From JAGRKR01 sp041397725 (GTDB taxonomy: Bacteria; Pseudomonadota; Alphaproteobacteria; Rhizobiales; Hyphomicrobiaceae), in NCBI GenBank assembly GCA_041397725.1, contig JAWKVZ010000001.1, positions 186,001 through 250,000 on the forward strand: a stretch of 64,000 nt of DNA. Direction: 5' to 3'. A model generated the notes under the pieces. It did not search any database and was not told the origin of the DNA. It saw only the letters and a program-made list of their open reading frames with translations. Below are positions 37,918 to 47,463 of the stretch, piece by piece; the first letter of the stretch is position 1, and every line of letters begins with the position of its first letter. Position numbers and translations under genes: made by a program.

Positions 37918-37933
37918 TCGGGTACTGTCAGCC

Positions 37934-38671
37934 ATGACACCAGCCTCTGAGCCTGCGGCTCTCGTCCTCTTCTCCGGCGGCCAGGATTCGACCGTCTGCC
38001 TCGCCTGGGCACTGACGCGCTACGCCAAGGTGGAAACCATCGGCTTCGACTACGGCCAGCGTCACCGCGTCGAGCTGACGGCGCGCGAGCGCGTGCGCGA
38101 CCGGCTCGGTGGGGCCTTTCCCGCCTGGCGCGCGCGGCTCGGGGCGGACCACGTGCTGGCGTTGCCGGCCCTCGGGCAGATCAGCGAAACCAGCCTCACG
38201 CGCGACACGGCCATCGCCTTCACCGACGGCGGGCTGCCGAGCACGTTCGTGCCGGGCCGCAATCTCCTGTTCTTCACCTATGCCGCCGCGCTCGGCTATC
38301 GCCGGGGCCTCGACACGCTGGTCGGGGGCATGTGCGAAACGGATTACTCCGGCTATCCCGACTGCCGCGACGCGACGCTCAAGTCTCTCGCGACGTCGCT
38401 CTCGCTCGGCATGGATCGCAGCGTGCACATCGAGACGCCGCTGATGTTCGTCGACAAGGCCGGGACCTGGGCTATGGCAGCGGCGCTTGGCGGCGCCCCC
38501 CTGGTGCAGATCATCCTCGAGGACACCCACTCCTGCTATCTCGGCGACAGGAGCCACAGGCACGACTGGGGCTACGGCTGCGGCACCTGTCCGGCCTGCG
38601 AGCTGCGAGCGCGTGGCTGGCAGGCTTGGCGGTCCGCTCGTGAGGGGGGCGGACCCGTCGGCGGGACATAG
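37934..38671 (+). CDS. queC: 7-cyano-7-deazaguanine synthase
   Basis: QueC (245 residues) converts carboxy-deazaguanine to preQ0 with ATP and ammonia in queuosine synthesis. The PP-loop is LFSGGQDSTVCLAWAL, followed by FDYGQRHRVEL, PGRNLLFFTYAAALGY, and TDYSGYPDCRD. The zinc site near the C-terminus has the Cys residues of SCYLGD and YGCGTCPACELRARGW. It lies 16 bases after lepB and about 900 bases upstream of queF; queD and queE are not in the window. Confidence 0.96.
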   Translation: MTPASEPAALVLFSGGQDSTVCLAWALTRYAKVETIGFDYGQRHRVELTARERVRDRLGGAFPAWRARLGADHVLALPALGQISETSLTRDTAIAFTDGGLPSTFVPGRNLLFFTYAAALGYRRGLDTLVGGMCETDYSGYPDCRDATLKSLATSLSLGMDRSVHIETPLMFVDKAGTWAMAAALGGAPLVQIILEDTHSCYLGDRSHRHDWGYGCGTCPACELRARGWQAWRSAREGGGPVGGT

Positions 38672-38871
38672 AGAGGGCGGCGATTGCCGACAGGGTTTGC
38701 GAAGCTGCATTCGCACAAGCCCGGCGCCATCGCCGCGGCACCGGAGTCGGCCTGCCGCGGCACCCGCTTAACCGGGACTTGAGAGATCCGTGACAGGATG
38801 CTCCGCCGTCGCATCCGGCCATCGCCGACGCCCGGCCGGACACGCGTGGGACCGCGTCGTGGGAGTGAGAT

Positions 38872-39156
38872 ATGAGCCAGTTCGAGCAGCAATCCCCCGA
38901 CCGTTCCCCGTCCTTCACCCTGGCGGTCGGCCTCGGGCTCGTCATCCTGAGCGAGGTGCTGCTCACCGCCTTCAATACCGTCTTCCTGCTTCCCTATGGG
39001 ATCGGCCTCGCGGCCTTCGGCTACGCGGCCTTCCTCTCGTTTCTGGACGTGACGGACAGAAAGCCCCGCTGGGCCAACTCCAGGCTCGTGCTGTGGGCGG
39101 GCCTCGGGCTCGGAGCCATTTGCGGCCTGCGCTTCATCATGCTCATGCTGGCCTAA
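38872..39156 (+). CDS. Small membrane protein, function unknown
   Basis: The 94-residue protein has a polar N-terminus of about 14 residues and three hydrophobic segments (about residues 15-33, 37-56 and 71-92). No family is recognised. An A/G-rich stretch precedes the ATG at 38872. It lies between queC and an 82-residue protein in the block separating eno from kdsA. Confidence 0.6.
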   Translation: MSQFEQQSPDRSPSFTLAVGLGLVILSEVLLTAFNTVFLLPYGIGLAAFGYAAFLSFLDVTDRKPRWANSRLVLWAGLGLGAICGLRFIMLMLA

Positions 39157-39269
39157 CCTTCCCCACGCCTGCGCATTGCCTGCTCCGCCCGGCTCGACCA
39201 GAATGGCGGCTCAGGCGCCCCTCGTGTCCGAGGGCGCAGCTATGCTCGACGGTGCGGAGCCCCAAAACG

Positions 39270-39518
39270 ATGAACAATCGCCACGAGCTCGTCACAGCGG
39301 TCGAGCACGCCATCGCCGGAAACTGGACCGAGGCGCACGCCATCGTACAGCGCTACGAGGACGACAAGACGGCCTGCTGGATTCACGCCTGCCTGCACAA
39401 GATCGAAGGCGACGAGGCCAACAGCCGCTATTGGTACGGGCGCGCCGGGCAATCCTACGAGGCGTACGCCGATGCGGCCGGCGAGCTTGCGACGATCAAG
39501 GCCGCTTTGACATATTGA
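39270..39518 (+). CDS. Conserved small protein, function unknown
   Basis: The 82-residue protein starts at the ATG at 39270. It is helical, with the recognisable stretches ELVTAVEHAIAGNWTEAHAIVQ, CWIHACLHKIEGDEANSRYW and YGRAGQSY. Similar short proteins are common in proteobacteria and look like a half-TPR helix pair, but no function is known. It precedes queF by 77 bases. Confidence 0.7.
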   Translation: MNNRHELVTAVEHAIAGNWTEAHAIVQRYEDDKTACWIHACLHKIEGDEANSRYWYGRAGQSYEAYADAAGELATIKAALTY

Positions 39519-39595
39519 GCGGGCGGCGACGTGGCCCGATGCGCCACGGCATCGACCGCGCTCTCGCGGTGCCACCAACCCAGGAGTCCTCACGC

Positions 39596-40054
39596 GTGCC
39601 ACAAAAAGGCGAAGCCCCGAAGCTCGGACAGCCGACGCCGCTACCGGCCTCGCCGGACGACGCATCCCTCGACCGCGTCGCCAACCCGCATGCCGATACG
39701 CTCTACGTCGCGCGCTTCACCGCGCCTGAGTTCACGGCTCTCTGCCCCGTCACGGGTCAGCCCGACTTCGCGCACATCGTCATCGACTACGTCCCCAACG
39801 CGTGGTTGGTCGAATCGAAGTCCCTGAAGCTCTACCTCGGCGCCTTCCGCAATCACGGAGCCTTCCACGAGGACTGCACTGTGGCCATCGGCAAGCGGCT
39901 GTGGGCTGTGCTGGCGCCGCACTACCTGCGCATCGGCGGCTACTGGTATCCGCGCGGCGGCATGCCCATCGACGTGTTCTGGCAGTCCGGAGCGCTGCCG
40001 CAGGGCGTCTGGTTGCCCGACCAGGGCGTGCCGGGCTATCGGGGACGCGGCTGA
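39596..40054 (+). CDS. queF: NADPH-dependent preQ0 reductase (type I)
   Basis: QueF (152 residues) reduces the nitrile preQ0 to preQ1 in queuosine synthesis. The nucleophile Cys50 and Asp57 are in CPVTGQPDFAHIVIDY; the QueF motif follows in VESKSLKLYLGAFRNHG and EDCTVAIGKRL. The C-terminus GGYWYPRGGMPIDVFWQ is typical of the short, type I enzyme. The GTG at 39596 has AGGAG nine bases upstream; an ATG at 39539 would add 19 residues without family support. It acts directly after QueC in the pathway. Confidence 0.95.
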   Translation: MPQKGEAPKLGQPTPLPASPDDASLDRVANPHADTLYVARFTAPEFTALCPVTGQPDFAHIVIDYVPNAWLVESKSLKLYLGAFRNHGAFHEDCTVAIGKRLWAVLAPHYLRIGGYWYPRGGMPIDVFWQSGALPQGVWLPDQGVPGYRGRG

Positions 40055-40079
40055 GCCCGCAGGCGGCAAAGGGAGGCCC

Positions 40080-41081
40080 GTGGCCCGCACTCTCATCATC
40101 ACGAGCGGCGACCAACCGGCCGGCGTCCTCGCACGCGCCTATCCGCACGCCAGCGTCCTGCCCTGGCGCGACATCCTCTACGAAGGACCGGTGCCTCTCA
40201 CGAATGAGGCGGCGACACTCAACCGCATCCGCGCCGCCTATCTCTCGCATACCTATCCCGATGCCGGACGTGACCCCCTCGGCGAGTTGGACGGGCGCGA
40301 CGAAACACTCGCGCGCCTCGCGCCGGGCGCTCACGTCGAGCTCTGGCTCGATCATGACCTCAACGATCAGTTGCAGCTCCTCCAGATCATGGACGGTCTG
40401 GCCCGCCTGTCGTCGCCGCCGGCGAGCCTCGACCTCGTACCGCCGATGCGGCCGGACGCCTCGTCATCCCCGACCGATCCCGCCGGACACCACCCCCGGC
40501 GCTCGAGCCTCGGCGCGCCGCACATGGCGCTCGCCCAGCGCGCCTGGGACGCCGTCCGCCAGCCCACGCCCGTGGCCACAGCCGGCCTGCTTGACGCGGA
40601 TCTTTCGTTGCTTCCCGCGCTGCGACCGGCGCTCGCCCGCTGGCTCGACGAGTTGCCGGGCCTGCGCAACGGCCTCTCCCTGACCGAGCGGCGCACCCTG
40701 CGGCTCCTGCGCACGGCCGGCGCGGCCACACCCAGCGCGCTCTTCGCGGCGCTGCAAAGCAGGGAGCCCGCGCCATTTCTCGGAGATTGGAGCTTCTTCG
40801 TCATGCTGGATCGTCTGGCGGACCTGCCGGCGCCGCTGATCGACGGTCTCCACGACGGACCGTTCCGGCCGGACCTGCCCCTCCCGCATCGCCAGTGCTA
40901 TTACGCCAGCCTGCTGCGCCTGACCGTGCTGGGATCGGAGGTGGTGGCGGGGCGGGAAGACTATCTGGCGCATGCCGCCATGGAGAGATGGTGGGGCGGA
41001 ACCCATCTCACGCCGTCCAACGTCTGGCGCTGGGACGGCCGCACGTCGCGGCTCACGCCGCCAACCGTTAAGAGCGCGTAA
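40080..41081 (+). CDS. DUF1835 domain protein
   Basis: The 333-residue protein starts at a GTG behind GGGAGG. The N-terminal part has the DUF1835 pattern: LIITSGDQPAGVLARAY, LPWRDILYEGPVP, a helix region, and VELWLDHDLNDQLQLLQIMDGL. The C-terminal half has LTERRTLRLLRTAG and FLGDWSFFVMLDRLAD, as in full-length members. The biochemical role is unknown. It lies 25 bases after queF and is probably co-transcribed with it. Confidence 0.85.
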   Translation: MARTLIITSGDQPAGVLARAYPHASVLPWRDILYEGPVPLTNEAATLNRIRAAYLSHTYPDAGRDPLGELDGRDETLARLAPGAHVELWLDHDLNDQLQLLQIMDGLARLSSPPASLDLVPPMRPDASSSPTDPAGHHPRRSSLGAPHMALAQRAWDAVRQPTPVATAGLLDADLSLLPALRPALARWLDELPGLRNGLSLTERRTLRLLRTAGAATPSALFAALQSREPAPFLGDWSFFVMLDRLADLPAPLIDGLHDGPFRPDLPLPHRQCYYASLLRLTVLGSEVVAGREDYLAHAAMERWWGGTHLTPSNVWRWDGRTSRLTPPTVKSA

Positions 41082-41143
41082 CGCTTTGCTCATATCTCCG
41101 CGCGAGACTGGCGGCATCGTCAGGCTGTCCGGAGTACCTGCGC

Positions 41144-41458
41144 ATGCGCGTCCAGTCGTTCTTGGGAGTGGCTTTCGCCTTGGCCCTGGCCTTGCCGCAG
41201 GCCCAGGCCGCGCACCCCGCAGCCGCGCCGACCTCGCTCGGGGCGAAGGGCCACGTCCGTCTCGCCCAGGGCATGGATCCCGTGATGCGCGTGCACCGCT
41301 ACGGCCGCCAGAGGCGCGTCTACATCGGCCGCACCGACAGCCTGCAATCGGCCCTCAAGGCCATCGACACGGAAGGCAAGCCGGCGCGGCCCGGCGCCAA
41401 GCCGAGCACCACCACGCCAGCACCGCGCGACAGTTCACGGCCGAGCCCGGCGAACTAG
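41144..41458 (+). CDS. Small exported protein, function unknown
   Basis: The 104-residue protein has a signal peptide (MRVQSFLGVAFALALALPQAQA). The mature part contains a short conserved-looking block (MRVHRYGRQRRVYIGRTDSL) and a Pro/Ser/Thr-rich C-terminus. The ATG at 41144 follows GGAG. I recognise no family. It converges with kdsA, whose stop is 17 bases away. Confidence 0.6.
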   Translation: MRVQSFLGVAFALALALPQAQAAHPAAAPTSLGAKGHVRLAQGMDPVMRVHRYGRQRRVYIGRTDSLQSALKAIDTEGKPARPGAKPSTTTPAPRDSSRPSPAN

Positions 41459-41475
41459 CCGCGGCGACGGCCCCT

Positions 41476-42318
41476 TCAGGCGGGCCGGCCGGCCGTCTTG
41501 ACGATGCCGTCGATCGCCATCAACTCGCGGATCAGCCCTTCGAAGTCCTTCAACGGGACCATGTTCGGACCATCCGAAGGCGCGTGATCGGGGTTCTCGT
41601 GCGTCTCGATGAAGAGACCCGCCACGCCGACCGCCACGGCAGCGCGTGCGAGCACCGGAACGAACCGTCGATCTCCGCCCGACGACGTGCCTTGCCCGCC
41701 CGGCTGCTGCACCGAATGGGTGGCGTCGAAAATCACCGGGCAGCCTGTCTCCGCCATGATCGGCAACGCCCGCATGTCCGACACCAGTGTGTTGTAGCCG
41801 AACGAGACGCCCCGCTCGGTCAGCAGGACGTTCGGGTTACCGGACTCGACGACCTTGGCCACGACATTCTTCATGTCCCATGGCGCGAGAAACTGCCCCT
41901 TCTTGATCTTCACGACGCGGCCGGTGCGCGCCGCTGCAATCAGCAGATCGGTCTGGCGGCAGAGAAAAGCCGGAATCTGCAGCACGTCCACGACCTCGCC
42001 GATCGCCTGGCATTGCCCGGCCTCGTGCACATCGGTGACCACGGGAAGCCCGAGGGTCTCGCGGATCTCGGCGAAGACAGGCAACGCCTTGGCGAGCCCC
42101 AGACCGCGCGCGCCCTTGAGACTCGTGCGGTTCGCCTTGTCGAAACTCGTCTTGTAGACGAGCCCGATGCCAAGCCTAGCGCAGATCTCCTTGAGCGCCG
42201 TCGCCATCTCCAGCGCATGGGCGCGACTCTCCATCTGGCAGGGGCCCGCGAAGAGCGCGATGGGCCGCTCGTTGGCGAAGGTGACCTTGCCGACCGACAC
42301 GCGCCTGTTCGCTTCCAT
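41476..42318 (-). CDS. kdsA: 3-deoxy-8-phosphooctulonate synthase (KDO8P synthase)
   Basis: KdsA (280 residues) joins PEP and arabinose 5-phosphate to make KDO8P for lipopolysaccharide. The sequence has IALFAGPCQMESRAHALEMA, YKTSFDKANRTS, LPVVTDVHEAGQCQAIG, CRQTDLLIAAARTGRVVKIK, and FIETHENPDHAPSDGPNMV. The ATG at 42318 is chosen; the open frame upstream is a low-complexity Arg/Pro/Ala stretch. It is separated from eno by a 4.4-kb block of plus-strand genes. Confidence 0.97.
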   Translation of the reverse strand: MEANRRVSVGKVTFANERPIALFAGPCQMESRAHALEMATALKEICARLGIGLVYKTSFDKANRTSLKGARGLGLAKALPVFAEIRETLGLPVVTDVHEAGQCQAIGEVVDVLQIPAFLCRQTDLLIAAARTGRVVKIKKGQFLAPWDMKNVVAKVVESGNPNVLLTERGVSFGYNTLVSDMRALPIMAETGCPVIFDATHSVQQPGGQGTSSGGDRRFVPVLARAAVAVGVAGLFIETHENPDHAPSDGPNMVPLKDFEGLIRELMAIDGIVKTAGRPA

Positions 42319-42790
42319 CCTGAACCGTCCTTGGACATGGCCATGGCGGCGGGTCCGCGCGGGACCAGGCGCCTTCGCCGCAATTGGCGCCGTGAGCGGC
42401 GCGCCGGGCACGTGAAAAGTTGTCGCAGCACCATAGGCCCGTTGGAAGCCCTTTTCCAACGGTCGATGCGCACGCTGTCACAGTATCCGCAAACCCCCGG
42501 GTTCTGCCGCCGGACGCACTGACGCAGTGCTAACCTATTGGCCGCAATAGCGAAGTTTTCCACAAGGGGCCACAGAGCCGAGCTGCCCGACCGCCAGCAG
42601 GTGTCCCAGAGCGCGGCCTCGCCATTCTTCAGACAACATCTTAAGTCGCGGAACTAAGCCGTGTCACAGTTGACACAAATTGTCGCATTGGGCGTGCAAT
42701 GACCAAATCTTTCCTGTAGACCCGCGCCCCGGTTGGCCCAGGGGGTTCAGGCCGCCAGACCACTACCTGAGCGGGTTCAAGGAGAATGCA
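42319..42790. other. 472-base intergenic region between divergent kdsA and M15-type peptidase gene
   Basis: This is the only gap above 300 bases. It must hold the kdsA and peptidase promoters. It contains a perfect inverted repeat (42661-42676) overlapping a TTGACA, and the 9-mer TGTCACAGT occurs twice (42476 and 42662). No tRNA, conserved RNA or open frame with a good ribosome-binding site is visible. Confidence 0.6.
42661..42676. promoter_or_regulatory. Perfect inverted repeat GTGTCA-CAGT-TGACAC, candidate operator
   Basis: The 6-bp arms are perfectly complementary with a 4-base spacer. The right arm overlaps TTGACA (42670-42675), a consensus -35 element directed toward the peptidase gene, although no strong -10 is seen at 16-18 bases. 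The symmetry fits a dimeric regulator site. Confidence 0.45.
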
Positions 42791-43360
42791 ATGTCGAGTT
42801 CACTGTGGTTGGGTCGCAAGCTGCTTGTGACCTTGTTGGCGTTCGTCGGCCTCCTGGCCGTCGCGCCCGCACCGGCCGAAGCCTGCATGCCCGGCGCCCT
42901 GCGCGAGCGGCTGGCGCAAATCCGCGCCAAGTTCGGCCCCGTCAAGGTCATCTCAACCCACCGCCCCGGCGCCCGCATCGCGGGAACGGGCAAGCGGAGC
43001 TATCACGCGAGCTGCCGCGCCGTCGACTTCGTGCCGGCACGCGGCACGTACGGCCGCGTTGCGGCTTGGTTGAAGTCGCACCACAACGGCGGCGTCGGCA
43101 CCTACAGCTGCGGCATGCACCACATCCACATCGATACGGGGCCGCGCTATCGCTTCCACAAGTGCGGGCATCGCTCCACGCGCTATGCCTCCAAGTCCCG
43201 CTCGAAGCGCTATGCCTACTCCAAGCGGAGCAAGGGGCGTTACGCCTCGACGTGGCGCTCCAAGAAGCGCTACGCCTCCAAATGGCGCAGCAAGAAGCGC
43301 TATTCGCATACCCGCAGCAAGGCGCGCAAGCGCTACACACGGACCGCGCGCGCGTCCTGA
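42791..43360 (+). CDS. Exported peptidase M15A-type protein with basic decapeptide-repeat tail
   Basis: The 189-residue protein starts at an ATG behind AAGGAG. Residues 1-31 are a signal peptide ending PAPAEA. The domain that follows has the M15A pattern, with likely zinc ligands His72 and Asp79 in YHASCRAVDFVP and His113 in HHIHIDTG; related proteins cleave peptidoglycan peptides. From residue 131 the tail is a Lys/Arg/Ser/Tyr array with Tyr at 132, 141, 151, 161, 171 and 182, consensus Y-A-S-x-W-R-S-K-K-R. The tail has a high positive charge and may bind wall polymer or lipopolysaccharide (inference). Confidence 0.75.
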   Translation: MSSSLWLGRKLLVTLLAFVGLLAVAPAPAEACMPGALRERLAQIRAKFGPVKVISTHRPGARIAGTGKRSYHASCRAVDFVPARGTYGRVAAWLKSHHNGGVGTYSCGMHHIHIDTGPRYRFHKCGHRSTRYASKSRSKRYAYSKRSKGRYASTWRSKKRYASKWRSKKRYSHTRSKARKRYTRTARAS

Positions 43361-43434
43361 AGGCTGACGGGGGCTTCGCGGCCGGCCCTCACCACGCGCG
43401 ACAAGGGCAAGCCGGCACCCGCATGCGTCACGAC

Positions 43435-43466
43435 GGCTCCTCGCAGGCCAACGCTTGCGGGGAGCC
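43435..43466. terminator. Hairpin between convergent M15-type gene and pyrG
   Basis: An 11-bp stem with one G-T pair (43435-43445 with 43456-43466, GGCTCCTCGCA/TGCGGGGAGCC) and a 10-base loop lies between the two stops, followed by TTCT on the plus strand. It could serve both genes. Confidence 0.55.
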
Positions 43467-43487
43467 TTCTGCTTTGCGCCGCCGCGG

Positions 43488-45116
<1,629 letters not shown>

Positions 45117-45258
45117 GGGCCTGCAGAATACACATTGTCTCAGCGATTCGAAGGCGAATTCTCAGCCCATCCACCGCAAGTCGCGAGAGAGAGGCAAGAA
45201 TTCCACCGGCTCAGGTCCGCCCGACCGCGCCGCGCGCCGTCGGACGGTACTGCCGTGC

Positions 45259-45624
45259 CTATTTGGGCTCGGGCGTCTTCTTCTGCAGCCGCTCGAGGAT
45301 GCCGCCCGCCTTCGGGGGCGTTTCCTTGCCGGCGGGCGCGCCCGGCTTGCTCACGGGAGCCTTGCCAGCCGGCGTGCGATCCAGCACGGAGCCGGGTCCC
45401 TGGCGGGCCAGGATCGTCAGCAGGATGCTGGTGACGAAGAAAGCGGCCGCCAGCATGGCCGTCACGCGGGTGAGCAGGTTCGCGGTGCCGCGCCCCGTCA
45501 GGAAGCCACCGGCGCCGCCGCTGCCGCCGATGCCGAGTGCGCCGCCCTCCGAGCGTTGCAGCAGCACGACGCCGACAAGACCCAGGGCGATGAACAGATG
45601 GATGACGAGCAGTACCGTGGCCAT
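45259..45624 (-). CDS. secG: Protein translocase subunit SecG
   Basis: The 121-residue protein has two membrane helices (about residues 4-22 and 52-73) joined by a Gly-rich loop: VVLLQRSEGGALGIGGSGG, then GFLTGRGTANLLTRVTAMLA. These are the classic SecG features. The C-terminal 45 residues are a Pro/Lys-rich tail, common in alphaproteobacterial SecG. It works with SecY and SecE in the Sec channel. Confidence 0.95.
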   Translation of the reverse strand: MATVLLVIHLFIALGLVGVVLLQRSEGGALGIGGSGGAGGFLTGRGTANLLTRVTAMLAAAFFVTSILLTILARQGPGSVLDRTPAGKAPVSKPGAPAGKETPPKAGGILERLQKKTPEPK

Positions 45625-45776
45625 GTCGAAGCGATCCTACGATGGGGCATCATTGCGGCCGCGCCGTACGGGGCGGGTGCAGCATGTTGCGCATGCCTTA
45701 CACCAAGTCGAGGAAAAGGGCCAGAGCGCAGCGGGAGGAAGCCAATGCCGCAGCCCCTGCGCACGTCTCGAGCCGC

Positions 45777-46415
45777 CTATTCTCTTGTGGCGGCCGGCGA
45801 CCTTTTCGCAGGAGTCGGCGTCTTCGGCGGCGGCTCAGCACTCTTCGTCGGGGGCTTCTTGGGCGCCTGAGCTTTCGGTTTTACCTTGGGGGCCGCCTTC
45901 ACTTTCGGCGCAGCCTTCTTCGGCGCCGCCTTGGGTTTCGGCGCCGCCTTTGGATTCTTGGCAGCCTTGGGTTTCGGGCCAACCTTGGGTTTCGGGCCAA
46001 CCTTGGGTTTCGGGCCAACCTTGGGTTTCGGGGCAGTCTTCGCCTTCGGCTTCGGCTTGGCCTTCAAGCCGGCTTTAGGCGCCGCCCTGGCCTTCCCCGC
46101 GGCCTGGTCGGGGGGCTGGGCAGGCACCTTGGCCTTGGCCGGCACCGGCTTCTCGCGGCAGCGGAACGCGATCTGCTCCTCGACGGTAATGTAGCGCTTG
46201 ATCTGGGAGATCTGATCGGGCTTCAGGTTGGCTTTCGCCCATTCGGCCCCTTTGGCCATCTGCTCCTTGATCCCGCCCTTGACGAGTTCGGCCTGCTCTT
46301 CCCGCAGTTTCTGGCAGGCGACCTTGTCGAGCGGCGCGGCCAGCGCCGGCCCGAAGGACAGGATCAACAGGGGGATTGCGACGGCAAGGACCGCCCGCAC
46401 GAGATGAAACCGCAT
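45777..46415 (-). CDS. Exported protein with histone-H1-like Lys/Pro/Ala tail
   Basis: The 212-residue protein starts at the ATG at 46415. Residues 1-27 form a signal peptide (ending GPALAAP). A conserved-looking domain of about 60 residues follows with Cys34 and Cys86, a possible disulfide, and AEWAKANLKPDQISQIKRY. From about residue 90 the tail is almost only Lys, Pro and Ala, with perfect PKPKVG repeats, resembling histone H1 or AlgP-like tails. The domain is unknown to me. It is inserted between secG and tpiA. Confidence 0.6.
   Translation of the reverse strand: MRFHLVRAVLAVAIPLLILSFGPALAAPLDKVACQKLREEQAELVKGGIKEQMAKGAEWAKANLKPDQISQIKRYITVEEQIAFRCREKPVPAKAKVPAQPPDQAAGKARAAPKAGLKAKPKPKAKTAPKPKVGPKPKVGPKPKVGPKPKAAKNPKAAPKPKAAPKKAAPKVKAAPKVKPKAQAPKKPPTKSAEPPPKTPTPAKRSPAATRE
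45967..46032. repeat. 18-base tandem repeat within the Lys/Pro-rich gene
   Basis: Three perfect copies of TTGGGTTTCGGGCCAACC (45967-45984, 45985-46002, 46003-46020) are followed by a partial fourth. In the minus-strand frame each unit encodes six residues of the PKPKVG type. Perfect identity suggests recent slippage and possible length variation. Confidence 0.9.
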
Positions 46416-46495
46416 GACTATCAATTCTGACCAATGATGTGCCGGCAGTATCGCCTCCGGCGCAGCGAGTGACAATCCCCGGTTGCGAGCGCCGC

Positions 46496-47251
46496 TCAGC
46501 CCCGATAGGCCGCGACGATACCGAGAAAATCCTCGGCCTTGAGACTGGCGCCACCGACGAGCGCACCATTCACGTTCGCGACAGCCATCAGCTCGCGCGC
46601 ATTCTGCGGCTTCACCGAGCCACCATAGAGCAGACGGATCTGCCCACCGTGCGCCGGCCAGCGCTGCGTCAGCGCCTGACGCAGATGGGCATGCACTTCG
46701 GCCACGTCGCCGGCCGTCGGCGTCAGGCCACTGCCGATAGCCCAGACCGGCTCGTAGGCCACGATCGTATTGTCCGCCGTCGTTCCCGCCGGCAGCGAAG
46801 CGGCGAGCTGTCGCGTCACCACCGCGAGGGTCAGGCCGGCGCGCCGCTCCCCCTCGGTCTCACCGATGCAGACGATGGCCGCCAGCCCGGCGCGGTGTGC
46901 CGCCTCGGCCTTGCGGCAAACCTCGGCACTGGTCTCGCCGTGATCGCTGCGGCGCTCGGAGTGGCCGACGATCACCATGCTGGCCCCGGCGTCCTTGAGC
47001 ATCTCGGCCGCGACGTCGCCGGTATGCGCACCCGAGGCGAGCGGATGGCAATCCTGACCACCGATGGCCACCCGGGTGCCCTGGCAGGCTTGGGCCAGGG
47101 GGGCGATCAGCGTCGCCGGCGGACAGATCAGCAGGTCCGCGCCGGGATCACCGCCGGCCACGCCTTGCGCAACCGCCTCCGCAACCGAGCGTGCGCCGGC
47201 AAGCCCGTTCATCTTCCAGTTCCCGGCGACGAGCGCGCGAATCCCAGCCAT
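46496..47251 (-). CDS. tpiA: Triose-phosphate isomerase
   Basis: TpiA (251 residues) interconverts dihydroxyacetone phosphate and glyceraldehyde 3-phosphate. Catalytic residues are visible: Lys13 in GNWKMNG, His in VIVGHSERRSDHGET, and Glu in VAYEPVWAIGSG; the phosphate-binding LLYGGSVKPQNA is present. The ATG at 47251 is standard (MAGIRALVAGNWK). It diverges from ppiD with a 212-base gap. Confidence 0.98.
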   Translation of the reverse strand: MAGIRALVAGNWKMNGLAGARSVAEAVAQGVAGGDPGADLLICPPATLIAPLAQACQGTRVAIGGQDCHPLASGAHTGDVAAEMLKDAGASMVIVGHSERRSDHGETSAEVCRKAEAAHRAGLAAIVCIGETEGERRAGLTLAVVTRQLAASLPAGTTADNTIVAYEPVWAIGSGLTPTAGDVAEVHAHLRQALTQRWPAHGGQIRLLYGGSVKPQNARELMAVANVNGALVGGASLKAEDFLGIVAAYRG

Positions 47252-47463
47252 TCCCGATCCCCTGCTGTTCACTGACGATCAGGTGCACGTGACCGTGGGC
47301 GCCGCGTCCCACTGCCGCTTGCCCCCATGCACCGACATTCCTATGATGCGCGACCGCAACAAGACGCGCAATTCCAACAGCACTCAATGCGGCGAAATGG
47401 TGCCGGCTCGCTGTGGCTCGAACGATCCCGGCCCCGGCCCCCGCATTGGAGGTGGACCAGAAC

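Noticed and set aside
37918..37933. preQ1 riboswitch before queC
   Set aside because: Only 16 bases separate lepB and queC, too short for the aptamer; nothing similar precedes queF.
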